Positions 1 to 7,371 are shown, counted from the stretch's first letter. The stretch: 39,252 nucleotides of DNA from an uncultured beta proteobacterium (GCA_903905655.1 CAIVHG010000059.1:1-39252), one strand, 5' to 3'. A program made the numbers and translations. Notes: generated by a model from the letters alone, not told the origin.

Positions 1-108
1 CTGGCACGCGACTACGAACGATTGTCCCAAACCATCGCTAGCTTCCACTACCTTGCCTTTGTATGCCTCATGTTTCATCGCCTCGCCCCATTACTCACAA
101 GTTCATAA
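1..108 (+). CDS. IS5-family transposase, C-terminal fragment
   Basis: An open frame runs from the window edge to TAA at 106-108 and gives 35 residues. It contains LARDYERLSQTI followed by FHYLAFVCLMFHRL, the usual C-terminal end of IS5-superfamily DDE transposases, where the catalytic Glu region is followed by a helical tail. The N-terminal part lies off the left edge, so activity cannot be judged. It belongs to the element whose right end abuts the truncated cupin gene immediately downstream. The family call is firm; the IS5 subgroup is not determined. Confidence 0.85.
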   Translation: MARDYERLSQTIASFHYLAFVCLMFHRLAPLLTSS

Positions 109-118
109 CAGGCTCTAG
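1..118 (+). mobile_element. Right end of an IS5-type insertion sequence (partial)
   Basis: The transposase fragment stops at 108. From about 115 the sequence reads in frame as a cupin protein, so the element's right terminus should lie around 109-118. The tetranucleotide CTAG at 115-118 fits the YTAR-type target preference of several IS5-group elements and could be the target duplication. The left copy of any duplication is off the window, so the exact end is inferred. Confidence 0.6.
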
Positions 119-333
119 AGCAACTGGAATTGTCCGACGCAGACTCCGCGCAGCAGGTCGCGGTCGTCCCCGCCGGTGTCTGGCAGGCAGCCTATCCGCA
201 GGGTGAATACGCACTGGTCGGGTGCACCGTTGGTCCGGGGTTTAGCTTTGAGGACTTTCGTTTTGTTTCGTCGCTGCCCGAGCACGCTGAGCATCTTTCT
301 GGTGCGTTTGGCGATCATCGCAAGCTGCTTTGA
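115..333 (+). pseudogene. DUF985 cupin protein, 5'-truncated remnant
   Basis: The frame that leaves the IS end and stops with TGA at 331-333 reads VVPAGVWQAAYPQGEYALVG, then CTVGPGFSFEDF. This matches the C-terminal strand block of the DUF985 (cupin_5) family as I know it, where a Trp-Gln-Ala segment and a Cys-Thr-Val-x-Pro-Gly-Phe segment close the cupin barrel. The N-terminal half of the barrel is missing and is replaced by the IS, so this is probably a gene broken by insertion. No start codon with a ribosome site is present. The protein is about 70 residues against about 150-170 for an intact family member. Family assignment is from remembered motifs. Confidence 0.65.
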
Positions 334-363
334 AGGAGCGCACGCCTCGCGCCTTAGGAAATT

Positions 364-840
364 ATGCGTAACGTTCGTGTCCTTGCGGTAATTGCGGCGC
401 TGCTGTTCATGGCAATGGCGATCTATACGCATCCGCTAAAGCCGGGCATCCCTGTACTTCAGCTGACGTTTTCAGAAGTCGCCTTCCGGTCGATCTTGTC
501 GGAGTGGACGCCCTTCGGCGTTGAGATATTCAAGCGGCACTTCCTGATCGATTTGCCATTCTTGGTGTGTTACGGGTGTTTGGGGTATTTGCTCTCGACG
601 CAGACGCGGCTGTTCGAGAGATTCGCGCCGGCGGCAAGGTCGCTGCTGGCGCTTGCACTGCCCGCCGCGGCAGTGGCGGACGCCACGGAAAACGCGTTTC
701 ACCTGACTTTCCTGTTCGGCGCGGGGCCATTTACGCAGGTTCAATACTTCGCGGCCGGCGTGGCGGCATCCACGAAGTGGCTATTGATCCTCGCTTTCAT
801 CGGCGGTGCGTTATATGCAAAGCTTAAAACGGCAGAGTGA
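364..840 (+). CDS. Hypothetical four-helix membrane protein
   Basis: I do not recognise the family of this 158-residue protein. Four hydrophobic segments are visible at about residues 5-24, 60-80, 90-110 and 132-154, with a short basic C-terminus (AKLKTAE), so it is probably an inner-membrane protein. The ATG follows a weak AGGAA a few bases upstream. The first helix starts directly after MRNVR, so it acts as a signal anchor. It lies 30 bp after the cupin remnant in the same direction and may once have been co-transcribed with it. If the IS removed the promoter, expression may now depend on the insertion. Confidence 0.7.
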   Translation: MRNVRVLAVIAALLFMAMAIYTHPLKPGIPVLQLTFSEVAFRSILSEWTPFGVEIFKRHFLIDLPFLVCYGCLGYLLSTQTRLFERFAPAARSLLALALPAAAVADATENAFHLTFLFGAGPFTQVQYFAAGVAASTKWLLILAFIGGALYAKLKTAE

Positions 841-902
841 CGCACTCATACATCGGACCGGCTGGAGCACGCGTTGATCGACCGCGCTTCTTTTGTTTGC
901 TG

Positions 903-931
903 GGCGCTACGCGGCAAAACCGCGCAGCGCC
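903..931. terminator. GC-rich hairpin in the 841-990 gap
   Basis: Arms GGCGCTACGCGG and CCGCGCAGCGCC pair over 11 of 12 positions around a CAAAA loop. The hairpin lies between the membrane-protein stop (840) and the VOC start (991). No T-run follows on the plus strand, so intrinsic termination is uncertain. It could instead slow decay of the upstream message. Confidence 0.35.
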
Positions 932-990
932 AGTGAACTCTGCGTGATTGCGCTGCCTGCGCATCTGTTATTTGAATACCTGGAGTCAAC

Positions 991-1377
991 ATGCCTGGTC
1001 CCGCTCGCGCCGGCCTCTTTATCTATGCCAAAGATCTTGCCCGCCTTGCGGGCTTCTATGAGGTGGTCCTGGGCATGTCACGCCGCCATGGGTCGGAGGA
1101 GTTAGTGGTCCTCGAGTCTAAGGATATACAGCTCGTGGTGCACGCTATGCCGCCGGATATAGCGTCGAAGGTTACGGTTACGTCTCCGCCGCAGCGGCGC
1201 GAGAACACAGCGCTCAAATTCTTTTATACTGTTGCAAGCATCGCCGCGGCCCGCTCGTCCGCGGCAGCTTTGGGCGGTGAGGTCTGCGAAGAGCAATGGC
1301 AAGGCCCGGGCTTCCGGGTCTGCAATGCATGTGATCCGGAGGGCAATATCTTTCAGGTGCGGGAAAGTGCGCTCTGA
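991..1377 (+). CDS. VOC-superfamily (glyoxalase/dioxygenase fold) protein
   Basis: This 128-residue protein fits a single vicinal-oxygen-chelate module pair. The N-terminal half has FIYAKDLARLAGFYEVVLGM, the typical first beta-alpha unit. The C-terminal half has a RSSAAALGGEV helix followed by WQGPGFRVCNACDPEGNIFQ, the classic closing DPEGN segment. Members chelate a divalent metal and act on small electrophiles or aromatic diols, or bind drugs; substrate cannot be read from sequence. The usual metal ligands are not clearly all present, so a binding protein is possible. The start is chosen from GGAG six bases upstream of ATG. It is most likely cytoplasmic. Confidence 0.82.
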   Translation: MPGPARAGLFIYAKDLARLAGFYEVVLGMSRRHGSEELVVLESKDIQLVVHAMPPDIASKVTVTSPPQRRENTALKFFYTVASIAAARSSAAALGGEVCEEQWQGPGFRVCNACDPEGNIFQVRESAL

Positions 1378-1431
1378 TCCAATGGATTGGCGTGCGGCTG
1401 CGTCAAAAATTCTGCACTACAAGAAGTGGCA

Positions 1432-1869
1432 ATGAAGCCGGTGGTTCAGCGGGAGGCGACGGGGTGCGGGATAGCGAGTGCCGCCGCGATCGCGGGACTG
1501 TCGTATGCGCGCGCGAAGGCGATCGCGCATTCGCTCGGCATCTCAGCGCAGGACCACCGGTTGTGGTCTCGAACCTACCATGTGCGCAAGTTACTCCGTC
1601 ACCTGGGCGTGAAGACGGGGCGCTCCGAGCTTACGTTTCGCTCATGGGAGGCGTTGCCCGACCTCGCACTGCTATCCATCAAGTGGCACCTGGAGCAGGG
1701 ACGACCGTTCTGGCACTGGGTGGTATTCGTGCGCGATGAGGCAGGCGCGCGCGTGCTCGATTCCAAGATAAGCCTAAAGCGTCACGTCCGTACCGATTTC
1801 GGGTGCATCAAGCCGAAGTGGTACATTCCAATCGCCGACGCCCGGGCACTATCCAAGATTGAAAGATGA
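1432..1869 (+). CDS. C39-like papain-fold cysteine peptidase
   Basis: From the ATG at 1432 the protein is 145 residues. An earlier in-frame start at 1387 adds an unlikely Cys-rich leader. The N-terminus QREATGCGIASAAAIAG has the Gln and Cys spacing of bacteriocin-processing C39 and related peptidases. A later HWVVFV gives the His, and VLDSK the Asp, completing a Gln-Cys-His-Asp set. C39 domains usually cleave double-glycine leader peptides inside ABC exporters. This protein is free-standing, has no membrane or ATPase part, and has no leader-peptide gene beside it. Function is therefore open: a peptidase, an acyltransferase of the same fold, or a self-processing protein. The catalytic set is seen; the activity is inferred. 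Confidence 0.68.
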   Translation: MKPVVQREATGCGIASAAAIAGLSYARAKAIAHSLGISAQDHRLWSRTYHVRKLLRHLGVKTGRSELTFRSWEALPDLALLSIKWHLEQGRPFWHWVVFVRDEAGARVLDSKISLKRHVRTDFGCIKPKWYIPIADARALSKIER

Positions 1870-1966
1870 CGGGCAAGGTGCGAGAGATAATGGTCTGATC
1901 CGCGCGACGCGGCAGCGTGTGGCACAATTCTGGATTCAAGCGCGGTTGTTTTCAGGGAGTGGATGG

Positions 1967-2194
1967 ATGAGCGATCCGGTTGATGCGTTGATCCTGGACC
2001 TGCTGGAATGGATAGGACCGCGGCCGCGGGAATACGCCGAGGTGATCGAGGCCTGGCACACCTCCTGTCCGCGCCTGCCGGTGTGGGAAGAAGCCCAGGC
2101 GCGCGGACTGCTGGCGCGCGAGCACCGGCCGGGGGGCGGTGTTTTCATTTCCGTCTCCAAGGCTGGCAGTGCGCTGCTCTCACAGCGGCGATGA
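1967..2194 (+). CDS. Small conserved-looking hypothetical, winged-helix-like
   Basis: The ATG at 1967 is preceded by CAGGGAGTGG, which supports this start over longer frames. The 75-residue product has a helix (DALILDLLEWI), a second helical stretch ending in the PRLPVWEEAQARGLLARE segment, then a Gly-rich turn and beta strand GGGVFISVSKAG. That order resembles a minimal winged-helix DNA-binding fold. I recall similar short proteins in betaproteobacteria without known function. The stop overlaps the next gene's ATG (ATGA at 2191-2194), so the two are translationally coupled and probably work together. Confidence 0.62.
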   Translation: MSDPVDALILDLLEWIGPRPREYAEVIEAWHTSCPRLPVWEEAQARGLLAREHRPGGGVFISVSKAGSALLSQRR

Positions 2195-2541
2195 GCGAGC
2201 CGCTCTACCACATCACAACGGCGCCTGAAGCCGAGGCCGCTGCGCAGGAAGGCTCCTATCTGCCGCGTGCATACGCTGCGGACGGTTTTATTCACTGCTC
2301 TTACTCGCGGCAGGTCGTTAGAGTCGCGCATCTCAGGTTTCACGGACGCACGGACCTGGTGTTGCTCGAAATCGATCGCGCGAAGCTTGAGTGCAGAGTC
2401 GTCGAGGAAAATCTGGAAGGCGGAGCAGAACTGTTCCCGCACATCTACGGTGCGTTGCCCATGTCTGCGGTGGTGAGCGTGCATCCATTTCGTTGCATGC
2501 CGAGTGGATGCTTCGAATTGCCGGCGGCAGTGCGCGTTTAA
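2191..2541 (+). CDS. DUF952 family protein
   Basis: This 116-residue protein begins PLYHITTAPEAEAA and continues with DGFIHCSYSRQV, LLEIDRAKLECRVVEEN and LFPHIYGALPMSAVV. These are the hallmark stretches of DUF952, where an FIH(C/A)S motif and a PHIYG(A/P)L motif are conserved. The fold is related to small ADP-ribosyl-transferase-like enzymes, but no reaction is established. The ATG overlaps the preceding stop by four bases, so it needs no separate ribosome site. The transcript ends close to the convergent arfB. Confidence 0.85.
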   Translation: MSEPLYHITTAPEAEAAAQEGSYLPRAYAADGFIHCSYSRQVVRVAHLRFHGRTDLVLLEIDRAKLECRVVEENLEGGAELFPHIYGALPMSAVVSVHPFRCMPSGCFELPAAVRV

Positions 2542-2584
2542 GGAAAGCGCCAGCAGGGCATCGGCGGATTGCTAGCGGTCCGCG

Positions 2585-3013
2585 TTATCGGTCGTGATCG
2601 CCGATCTTTTTTTCGCGCGTACGCTTGCGTTCTCCGAGCTGTTTCTTCAGCGTCAGGCGCCGCTGGCGCGCGCCGGCCGTGGGCTTGGTCTTGTGCCGCA
2701 CTTTCGGTTTTATCGCCGCGGCGCGGATGAGCGCGATCAGGCGGACGCGCGCTTCGGCGCGATTTTGCACCTGAGTGCGATAGGTCTGCGCGAGGATGAC
2801 GATGTCGCCCTCGGCGGTCGCCCTGCCGCCCGCCAATGCGATCAGCCGCGACTTCACGTCGGCGGGCAGGGCGGGGGAGCGCAGCGCATTGAAGCGCAAT
2901 CGCACCGCCGTGGAAACCTTGTTTACGTTCTGGCCGCCGGGCCCCGACGCGCGCACGAACTCTTCTTCGAGTTCCGAGTCGTCAATAGCAATGCTGCGCG
3001 TGATCCTGATCAT
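2585..3013 (-). CDS. arfB: Alternative ribosome-rescue factor B (codon-independent peptidyl-tRNA hydrolase)
   Basis: The 142-residue protein carries the catalytic GGQ at residues 26-28 within RASGPGGQNVNKVSTAVRLR, the diagnostic block of class I release factors. It lacks the codon-recognition domains of RF1/RF2. The C-terminus is a long Lys/Arg tail (about residues 105-142). In ArfB (YaeJ) that tail enters the empty mRNA channel of stalled ribosomes while GGQ hydrolyses the peptidyl-tRNA. The length matches the family. The gene stands alone, divergent from dsbB and convergent with the DUF952 gene. Confidence 0.93.
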   Translation of the reverse strand: MIRITRSIAIDDSELEEEFVRASGPGGQNVNKVSTAVRLRFNALRSPALPADVKSRLIALAGGRATAEGDIVILAQTYRTQVQNRAEARVRLIALIRAAAIKPKVRHKTKPTAGARQRRLTLKKQLGERKRTREKKIGDHDR

Positions 3014-3101
3014 GGTTGCAGTTTAGCGGCCATGTGGCGCAGCAACAAGCGTCTTGAGCCAGCGGCCGGCCGCGAGCGGATGCAGCCGCGGCGCAAAGTG
3101 C

Positions 3102-3107
3102 TAGAAT
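3102..3107 (+). promoter_or_regulatory. Candidate -10 element for dsbB
   Basis: TAGAAT matches the sigma70 -10 consensus at five of six positions and lies about 30 bases before the dsbB ATG. No good -35 hexamer is visible at the expected distance, so only the -10 is proposed. Confidence 0.35.
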
Positions 3108-3138
3108 CCCTCATCTTCCAGCTCGCGGTGATCTGTCA

Positions 3139-3651
3139 ATGATCTCAAAGCTCACGCCTCGCCTCGGTTATTTCCTGGGGTTCCTCACCTGTGGACTGTT
3201 GCTCGCGTATGCGCTTTATCTACAGCACTACGAGTTACAGGATCCGTGCCCGCTCTGCATATTCCAGCGCGTGGCGTTCATGGTCGTGGGCATCTTTTTC
3301 CTGATCGGCGCGGTACATGGCCCGAAGCGCGCCGGCGTCTACGTCTACAGCACGCTGCAGTTTCTCGCAGCGGGTGTCGGCGCTGCGATTGCCACGCGCC
3401 ACGTCTGGCTGCAGCATCTGCCGAAGGACAAGGTTCCGGAGTGCGGTCCCGGGCTCAGCTATATCCTCGACCGCTTTCCGCTCTCCCAGGCGCTGGACAA
3501 AGTCTTTCGTGGTTCGGGTGAATGCGCGGAAGTGGGCTGGACCTTCCTGCACCTGTCGATCGCCGAGTGGTCTCTGGTGTGTTTCGTTGGGCTTGCGATC
3601 CTTGCCATCGTGGTTGCGGTGGTCGCTTCCAAACGTGCCAAAGATCGCTAG
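3139..3651 (+). CDS. dsbB: Disulfide bond formation protein B (quinone reductase)
   Basis: DsbB re-oxidises periplasmic DsbA and passes electrons to membrane quinone. The 170-residue product has four membrane helices at about 8-28, 43-60, 68-86 and 145-163. The first periplasmic loop holds the CPLC redox pair at Cys37/Cys40. The second loop holds Cys102 and Cys129, the pair that exchanges with DsbA. All four essential cysteines are present. The FQR after the first pair matches the conserved quinone-site Arg. Length and topology are standard. No dsbA is nearby. Confidence 0.95.
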   Translation: MISKLTPRLGYFLGFLTCGLLLAYALYLQHYELQDPCPLCIFQRVAFMVVGIFFLIGAVHGPKRAGVYVYSTLQFLAAGVGAAIATRHVWLQHLPKDKVPECGPGLSYILDRFPLSQALDKVFRGSGECAEVGWTFLHLSIAEWSLVCFVGLAILAIVVAVVASKRAKDR

Positions 3652-3729
3652 CCACAGCGCGGCCGGAGCGGGCAATCTCACAGGCGGGCGCGACCGCGGG
3701 TTGGGCGATCGCGCCGGGTATTCAGTCTT

Positions 3730-3933
3730 TCACGCTCTTATGTCTGGAGTCAGTTGGCGTTCCAGCTGCAGTATCTGGTCTTTGAGGAGCAGCTTCTTTT
3801 TCTTGAGTCGTTGCAATTGCAATTGATCCTGCCCTGCTTTGTCCGCGAGTTTCGCGATCACGTCATCGAGGTCGCGGTGTTCGATGTGCAAAACCTCGAT
3901 GCGCTGTTTTAGGGATTCCATCTCGATCTGCAT
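3730..3933 (-). CDS. ydcH: YdcH-family (DUF465) small coiled-coil protein
   Basis: The 67-residue product is one alpha-helical hairpin: IEMESLKQRIEVLHIEHRDL, then the LQRLKKKKLLLKDQILQLER stretch, which is the conserved KKxKLxLKDxI signature of DUF465. A GTG eight codons upstream is in frame. The ATG at 3933 is preferred because AAGGAGA sits six bases before it. Function is unknown; the family is widespread in proteobacteria. A TATACT-like -10 on this strand lies at 3967-3962. It is convergent with dsbB, and the 3652-3729 gap has only a weak GC hairpin. Confidence 0.88.
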   Translation of the reverse strand: MQIEMESLKQRIEVLHIEHRDLDDVIAKLADKAGQDQLQLQRLKKKKLLLKDQILQLERQLTPDIRA

Positions 3934-4160
3934 GGGCGTTCTCCTTCTGGTTGCCACGAAAAGTATAGTCCCATTTTTTTGGAAAAGCAGCGTGCTAGAG
4001 TAAGTGCAAGCGGGATAATGGGCGTGCCGCCGCGCGGGGCATCGGCGCGGTTCGTGCGTCTGAAAGTAACCCGATGATTTTTCAAACGTTCGATGCGGCC
4101 CGGCGAGCGTTCTAGGCGCACCCTGATGGGGCGGCGGCGAACTTCGATTTCAGGAAGAAC

Positions 4161-5135
4161 ATGGGGACCACAAGCGATCAAGCGCTTCCCGTTAGCTACG
4201 CCGATGTAGCGGCCGCCGCCGCGCGGCTGCAGGGCATCGCGCACGTGACCCCGGTGCTCACTTCGCAGGCCGTGGACGAACGCAGCCATGCTGCGGTCTA
4301 CTTCAAATGCGAGAATTTTCAGCGCATGGGCGCGTTCAAATTCCGCGGCGCCTACAACGCGTTGTCGCAGCTCGATGCCGACCAGAAGCGGCGCGGCGTG
4401 ATCGCGTTCTCATCCGGCAATCATGCGCAGGCAGTTGCACTCGCGGGCAAACGCCTGGGCATCCGGGCGCTGATCGTGATGCCGCAGGATGCGCCGCAGG
4501 TCAAACTCGCCGCGACCCGCGACTACGGCGCCGAGGTCGTCACCTACGACCCCGCGGCCGAAGATCGCGAAGCGATCGCGCAGGCGCTCGCTGTGGAGCG
4601 CGGCCTCACCTTGATTCCTCCGTTCGATCATCCGCACGTGGTGGCGGGGCAGGGCACTGCGGCGCTGGAGCTGATCCAACAAACCGGGCCGCTCGATTAT
4701 CTGCTCGTGCCCTGCGGCGGCGGCGGTTTGCTGTCGGGCTCTGCGATCGCGGCCAACCATCTGTCGCCTGGCATCAAGGTCATCGGCGTGGAGCCTGCGG
4801 CCGGCGACGACGTGGCGCGCTCCTTTCGCAGCAAGACGCTGCAGACCGTGGACCATCCGGATACCATCGCCGACGGCGCGCGCACGCGCTGCGCGGGCAG
4901 CGTGACTTTCCCTCTGATCCTGCATCACGTGCACGATGTGCTCACCGTTACCGATGAACAGTTGCTCGCAGCCATGCTGTTTCTCTGGGAGCGCATGAAG
5001 ATCGTTATCGAGCCCACGGGCGCGCTCGGCGCAGCGGCGCTGCTCGAAGGAGCGTTCAGTGCGCCCGGCAAACGCATCGGCATCATCGTGAGCGGCGGCA
5101 ACGTTGATCTCAAGGCGCTGTGCGCTTATCTGTGA
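4161..5135 (+). CDS. PLP-dependent threonine/serine dehydratase family enzyme
   Basis: The 324-residue protein is a fold-type II PLP enzyme without the C-terminal regulatory ACT domain of biosynthetic IlvA. Lys60 in GAFKFRGA is the Schiff-base lysine. SSGNHAQ (84-90) binds the substrate carboxylate. CGGGGLLSG (185-193) binds the PLP phosphate. Length and motifs fit catabolic threonine/serine ammonia-lyase, serine racemase or threo-3-hydroxyaspartate ammonia-lyase, which cannot be separated by eye. The start has AGGAAG a few bases upstream. The ATP-grasp gene follows after 29 bp in the same direction. Confidence 0.88.
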   Translation: MGTTSDQALPVSYADVAAAAARLQGIAHVTPVLTSQAVDERSHAAVYFKCENFQRMGAFKFRGAYNALSQLDADQKRRGVIAFSSGNHAQAVALAGKRLGIRALIVMPQDAPQVKLAATRDYGAEVVTYDPAAEDREAIAQALAVERGLTLIPPFDHPHVVAGQGTAALELIQQTGPLDYLLVPCGGGGLLSGSAIAANHLSPGIKVIGVEPAAGDDVARSFRSKTLQTVDHPDTIADGARTRCAGSVTFPLILHHVHDVLTVTDEQLLAAMLFLWERMKIVIEPTGALGAAALLEGAFSAPGKRIGIIVSGGNVDLKALCAYL

Positions 5136-5152
5136 CCCGCTGCGCGCCGGGT

Positions 5153-5158
5153 TAGAAT
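5153..5158 (+). promoter_or_regulatory. -10 element suggesting a leaderless transcript for the ATP-grasp gene
   Basis: TAGAAT ends six bases before the ATG at 5165, which places a sigma70 start point at or next to the first base of the start codon. No Shine-Dalgarno sequence lies in the gap. The gene may also be read through from the dehydratase. Confidence 0.35.
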
Positions 5159-5164
5159 TCGTCC

Positions 5165-6184
5165 ATGGTGCGCAAAGATTCCGCAGGTGAACGTGTTGAT
5201 GTGGCGATGCTGGTCGATGTCGAGACCGGCGACCGCAATCCCGCGGGCCGTTTCGTTCCCGAGCGGGCGAGCATGGAGGCGAAAGTGCTCGCCGCGCTGC
5301 GCGCACGCTATCGCAGCGTTGCTGTGGTGCCGTTCGGGCCGGACGTCGTTGCCACGATGTCGGAACTGCGCGCGCTCAGGCCGCGCATGGTGTTCAATCT
5401 CACGGAATGGGTAGACGGCGATCGCGGGCTCGATCACGCAATCGCTGGATTGCTCGACATGATGAAGCTGCGTTACACCGGCACCGGCCAGATCGGGATG
5501 CAGCTGTGCCGCGACAAAGAGCTCGCCAAGCGTCTCGTGGCGGAGGCCGGGGTCGATGTGCCGCGCGCATTCACACCGGAACGCGGGGCGCGGCTGCTGC
5601 GCACGCCGCTGCCGTTTCCGCTGATTGTGAAGCCGCGCACCGGAGACGCTTCCGACGGCATCGACAAATCCTCGCTGGTGCATACACCGCTAGCCCTGCG
5701 CCGGCGCCTGCGGGCGCTGCGGCCGCAGTTCAGGGATCCGGTGTGCGAAGAGTACATCCCGGGACGCGACATCTACGTAGGCATCATTGGCAACGAGCCG
5801 CGTGTGCTCGCGCCCACCGAGATGGTGATCGGGAGCAAGCGTGCTGCGGCGCCGAAGTTCGCGACCTTCAGGATCAAGAACGACGGTGCGTATCGCAGCA
5901 AGTGGCGGGTGAGTTACCGGCTGGCGAACCTGCCGGCGCCGCTGCTGCGCACTCTCAAGCAATACAGCGCCGCGGCGTTCCGCGCCCTCAAGCTGCGCGA
6001 TTATGCGCGGCTCGATTACAGGCTCACCGATGAAGGCCGCCTGGTGTTCATCGAGGCGAACCCGAATCCGGATCTCACGCCGCACACGCTGGGGCAGAAC
6101 CTGTGCTTCGTGGGCATCGCTTACGAAGAGCTGATCCCGCGCATCGTGCAGATCGCGGAGCGGCGTTATCGCCGCGGCCGCTGA
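5165..6184 (+). CDS. ATP-grasp ligase, D-Ala-D-Ala-ligase-like
   Basis: The 339-residue protein has an N-terminal alpha/beta region with VFNLTEWVDG, an EGxxG-like substrate segment. A central ATP-grasp domain follows: PFPLIVKPRTGDASDGIDKS carries the nucleotide-binding Lys, and EEYIPGRDIYVGIIG is the second strand pair. Near the C-terminus, LVFIEANPNPDLTP gives the metal-binding Glu and Asn. This is the D-alanine-D-alanine ligase fold, but at this position and length it resembles the broad D-Ala-D-Ala-like group that joins unusual amino acids or peptides. It is not clearly Ddl. Substrate is unknown. It lies 29 bp after the PLP dehydratase, so the two may be co-expressed. Confidence 0.82.
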   Translation: MVRKDSAGERVDVAMLVDVETGDRNPAGRFVPERASMEAKVLAALRARYRSVAVVPFGPDVVATMSELRALRPRMVFNLTEWVDGDRGLDHAIAGLLDMMKLRYTGTGQIGMQLCRDKELAKRLVAEAGVDVPRAFTPERGARLLRTPLPFPLIVKPRTGDASDGIDKSSLVHTPLALRRRLRALRPQFRDPVCEEYIPGRDIYVGIIGNEPRVLAPTEMVIGSKRAAAPKFATFRIKNDGAYRSKWRVSYRLANLPAPLLRTLKQYSAAAFRALKLRDYARLDYRLTDEGRLVFIEANPNPDLTPHTLGQNLCFVGIAYEELIPRIVQIAERRYRRGR

Positions 6185-6194
6185 GAGCACGGTC

Positions 6195-6288
6195 GTACGG
6201 CGTGTCACACCCGCCGTTTGACGGCGTAATTAGAATGAAATGCTCTGAGTGTTGTAGGTGCAGTAACGGCGGGTGTGACACGCCCTAC
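6195..6288. repeat. Palindromic repeat A, copy 1
   Basis: Two 24-base arms (6195-6218 and 6265-6288) are inverted repeats with one mismatch, separated by 46 bases. The core GTGTCACACCCGCC pairs with GGCGGGTGTGACAC. It fills the convergent gap between the ATP-grasp stop (6184) and the end of the minus-strand cyclodeaminase gene (6294). The same arm sequence, with a paired substitution, recurs at 20353-20510. It looks like a REP/MITE-type element that may act as a bidirectional terminator. Confidence 0.85.
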
Positions 6289-6293
6289 AGGGG

Positions 6294-7241
6294 CTAGATT
6301 TCCCTGCCGAGCTTTAGCTCGCGGGCGCGCTCCAGCACTTTGGCTGCAACGTAGATGTCCTGTATTCCCAGGCCTAAAGATTCGTAGAGCGTGATCTGCT
6401 CATCGGCGGTGCGCCCCGGGCGCATGCCGGCCGCGATCTCTCCGATTTCCGGCAGCGCTTCCCAATGCAGCAGCCCAGCTTCTACCAGAGGCAGCAAGTC
6501 GCCGCATTCGTTGCGCGCGGTGCCGCGCGAATCCACGGCGATCAGGGCACAGCGGCGCGCCGCCTCTGCGTCCAGTTCGCGGCGCATCAGCGCATTGGAA
6601 CCCGCGGCATTGATGTGCTGTCCGGGTGCCAGCCATTCGCCGAGCAGCACTGGTGTTGCGGACTTGGTGATGAGATTGACGATGTCTGCGCCGCGCACCG
6701 CGGCCTCCGCGCTCTCGGCAGCGACGACTTCGATCTTGAGCCTGGCCGACATCTGCTCGCAGAAGGCGACGAGCTTTTCGCGGGTGCGCGCGTAGACCTG
6801 CGCGCGCTTGATCGGCCGCACGGCGCATACTGCCGCGAGTTGCGATGCGCCGTGGTTTCCGGCGCCGATCTGGCCGACGACGTGCGCAGCGCTGCGTGCG
6901 AGGTGGCGGGTCGCGAGTCCGCTGGCTGCGCCCGTGCGCGTAGTGTTTAGATGAAAGTTGCAGTCCATCTGCGCGAGCAGCTTCCCGCTATCGTAATCGT
7001 AGAGATACACGTGGGACTGCGTGCCCGAGGGCGTCGCGTAATAGGCCTTGTATCCTGTCACCCCGATCTCAGGGGCCGCTGCCTGAAGGATGTTGAGCGA
7101 GCGCGACGCGCTGAGGGTGCGCGTGCGCGGCGTATCGACGGCGCGGCCTTGGGCGCATGCAACGTGCGCGCGTTCCACGAGCGCAATCGCATCGCGCATG
7201 GTGAGCACTTGCTGGATGTCTTGGTCGGAGAGATAGAGCAT
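6294..7241 (-). CDS. Ornithine cyclodeaminase / mu-crystallin family protein
   Basis: The 315-residue protein has the family layout. An N-terminal substrate region includes GYKAYYA (Lys65) and LNTTRTGAASGLAT (98-111). A Rossmann domain begins VVGQIGAGNHGASQ (121-134), and DIVNLITKSATPVL lines the nicotinamide site. The family includes ornithine cyclodeaminase (L-ornithine to L-proline and ammonia), alanine dehydrogenases, ketimine reductases and 2,3-diaminopropionate-pathway enzymes. No ornithine-specific residue set is obvious, so the substrate stays open. The start is the ATG with CAGG nine bases upstream. It diverges from the acyl-CoA synthetase gene across 252 bp. Confidence 0.87.
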   Translation of the reverse strand: MLYLSDQDIQQVLTMRDAIALVERAHVACAQGRAVDTPRTRTLSASRSLNILQAAAPEIGVTGYKAYYATPSGTQSHVYLYDYDSGKLLAQMDCNFHLNTTRTGAASGLATRHLARSAAHVVGQIGAGNHGASQLAAVCAVRPIKRAQVYARTREKLVAFCEQMSARLKIEVVAAESAEAAVRGADIVNLITKSATPVLLGEWLAPGQHINAAGSNALMRRELDAEAARRCALIAVDSRGTARNECGDLLPLVEAGLLHWEALPEIGEIAAGMRPGRTADEQITLYESLGLGIQDIYVAAKVLERARELKLGREI

Positions 7242-7342
7242 GAGTGCTACCTGCAGGGTGCTGGTTTGAAAGCAGAGGCTATGCTACGCATTGCTGCCTG
7301 ATCTTTCAAGCAATGGCTGCATGCTATGAAAGCCGGCGACGC

Positions 7343-7371
7343 TTGGATTCCGGATGCTGTTCGATTATGAT
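7343..7371 (+). promoter_or_regulatory. Candidate sigma70 promoter for the acyl-CoA synthetase gene
   Basis: TTGGAT (7343-7348) and TATGAT (7366-7371) are spaced 17 bases apart in the 252-bp divergent gap. The -10 matches five of six consensus bases, the -35 three. The predicted transcript has a leader of about 115 bases before the ATG at 7494. Confidence 0.35.

Noticed and set aside
3652-3729. Terminator between dsbB and ydcH
   Set aside because: A GCGCGA/TCGCGC pairing around 3689-3715 is possible but has a long loop and no T-run, so it is too weak to list.
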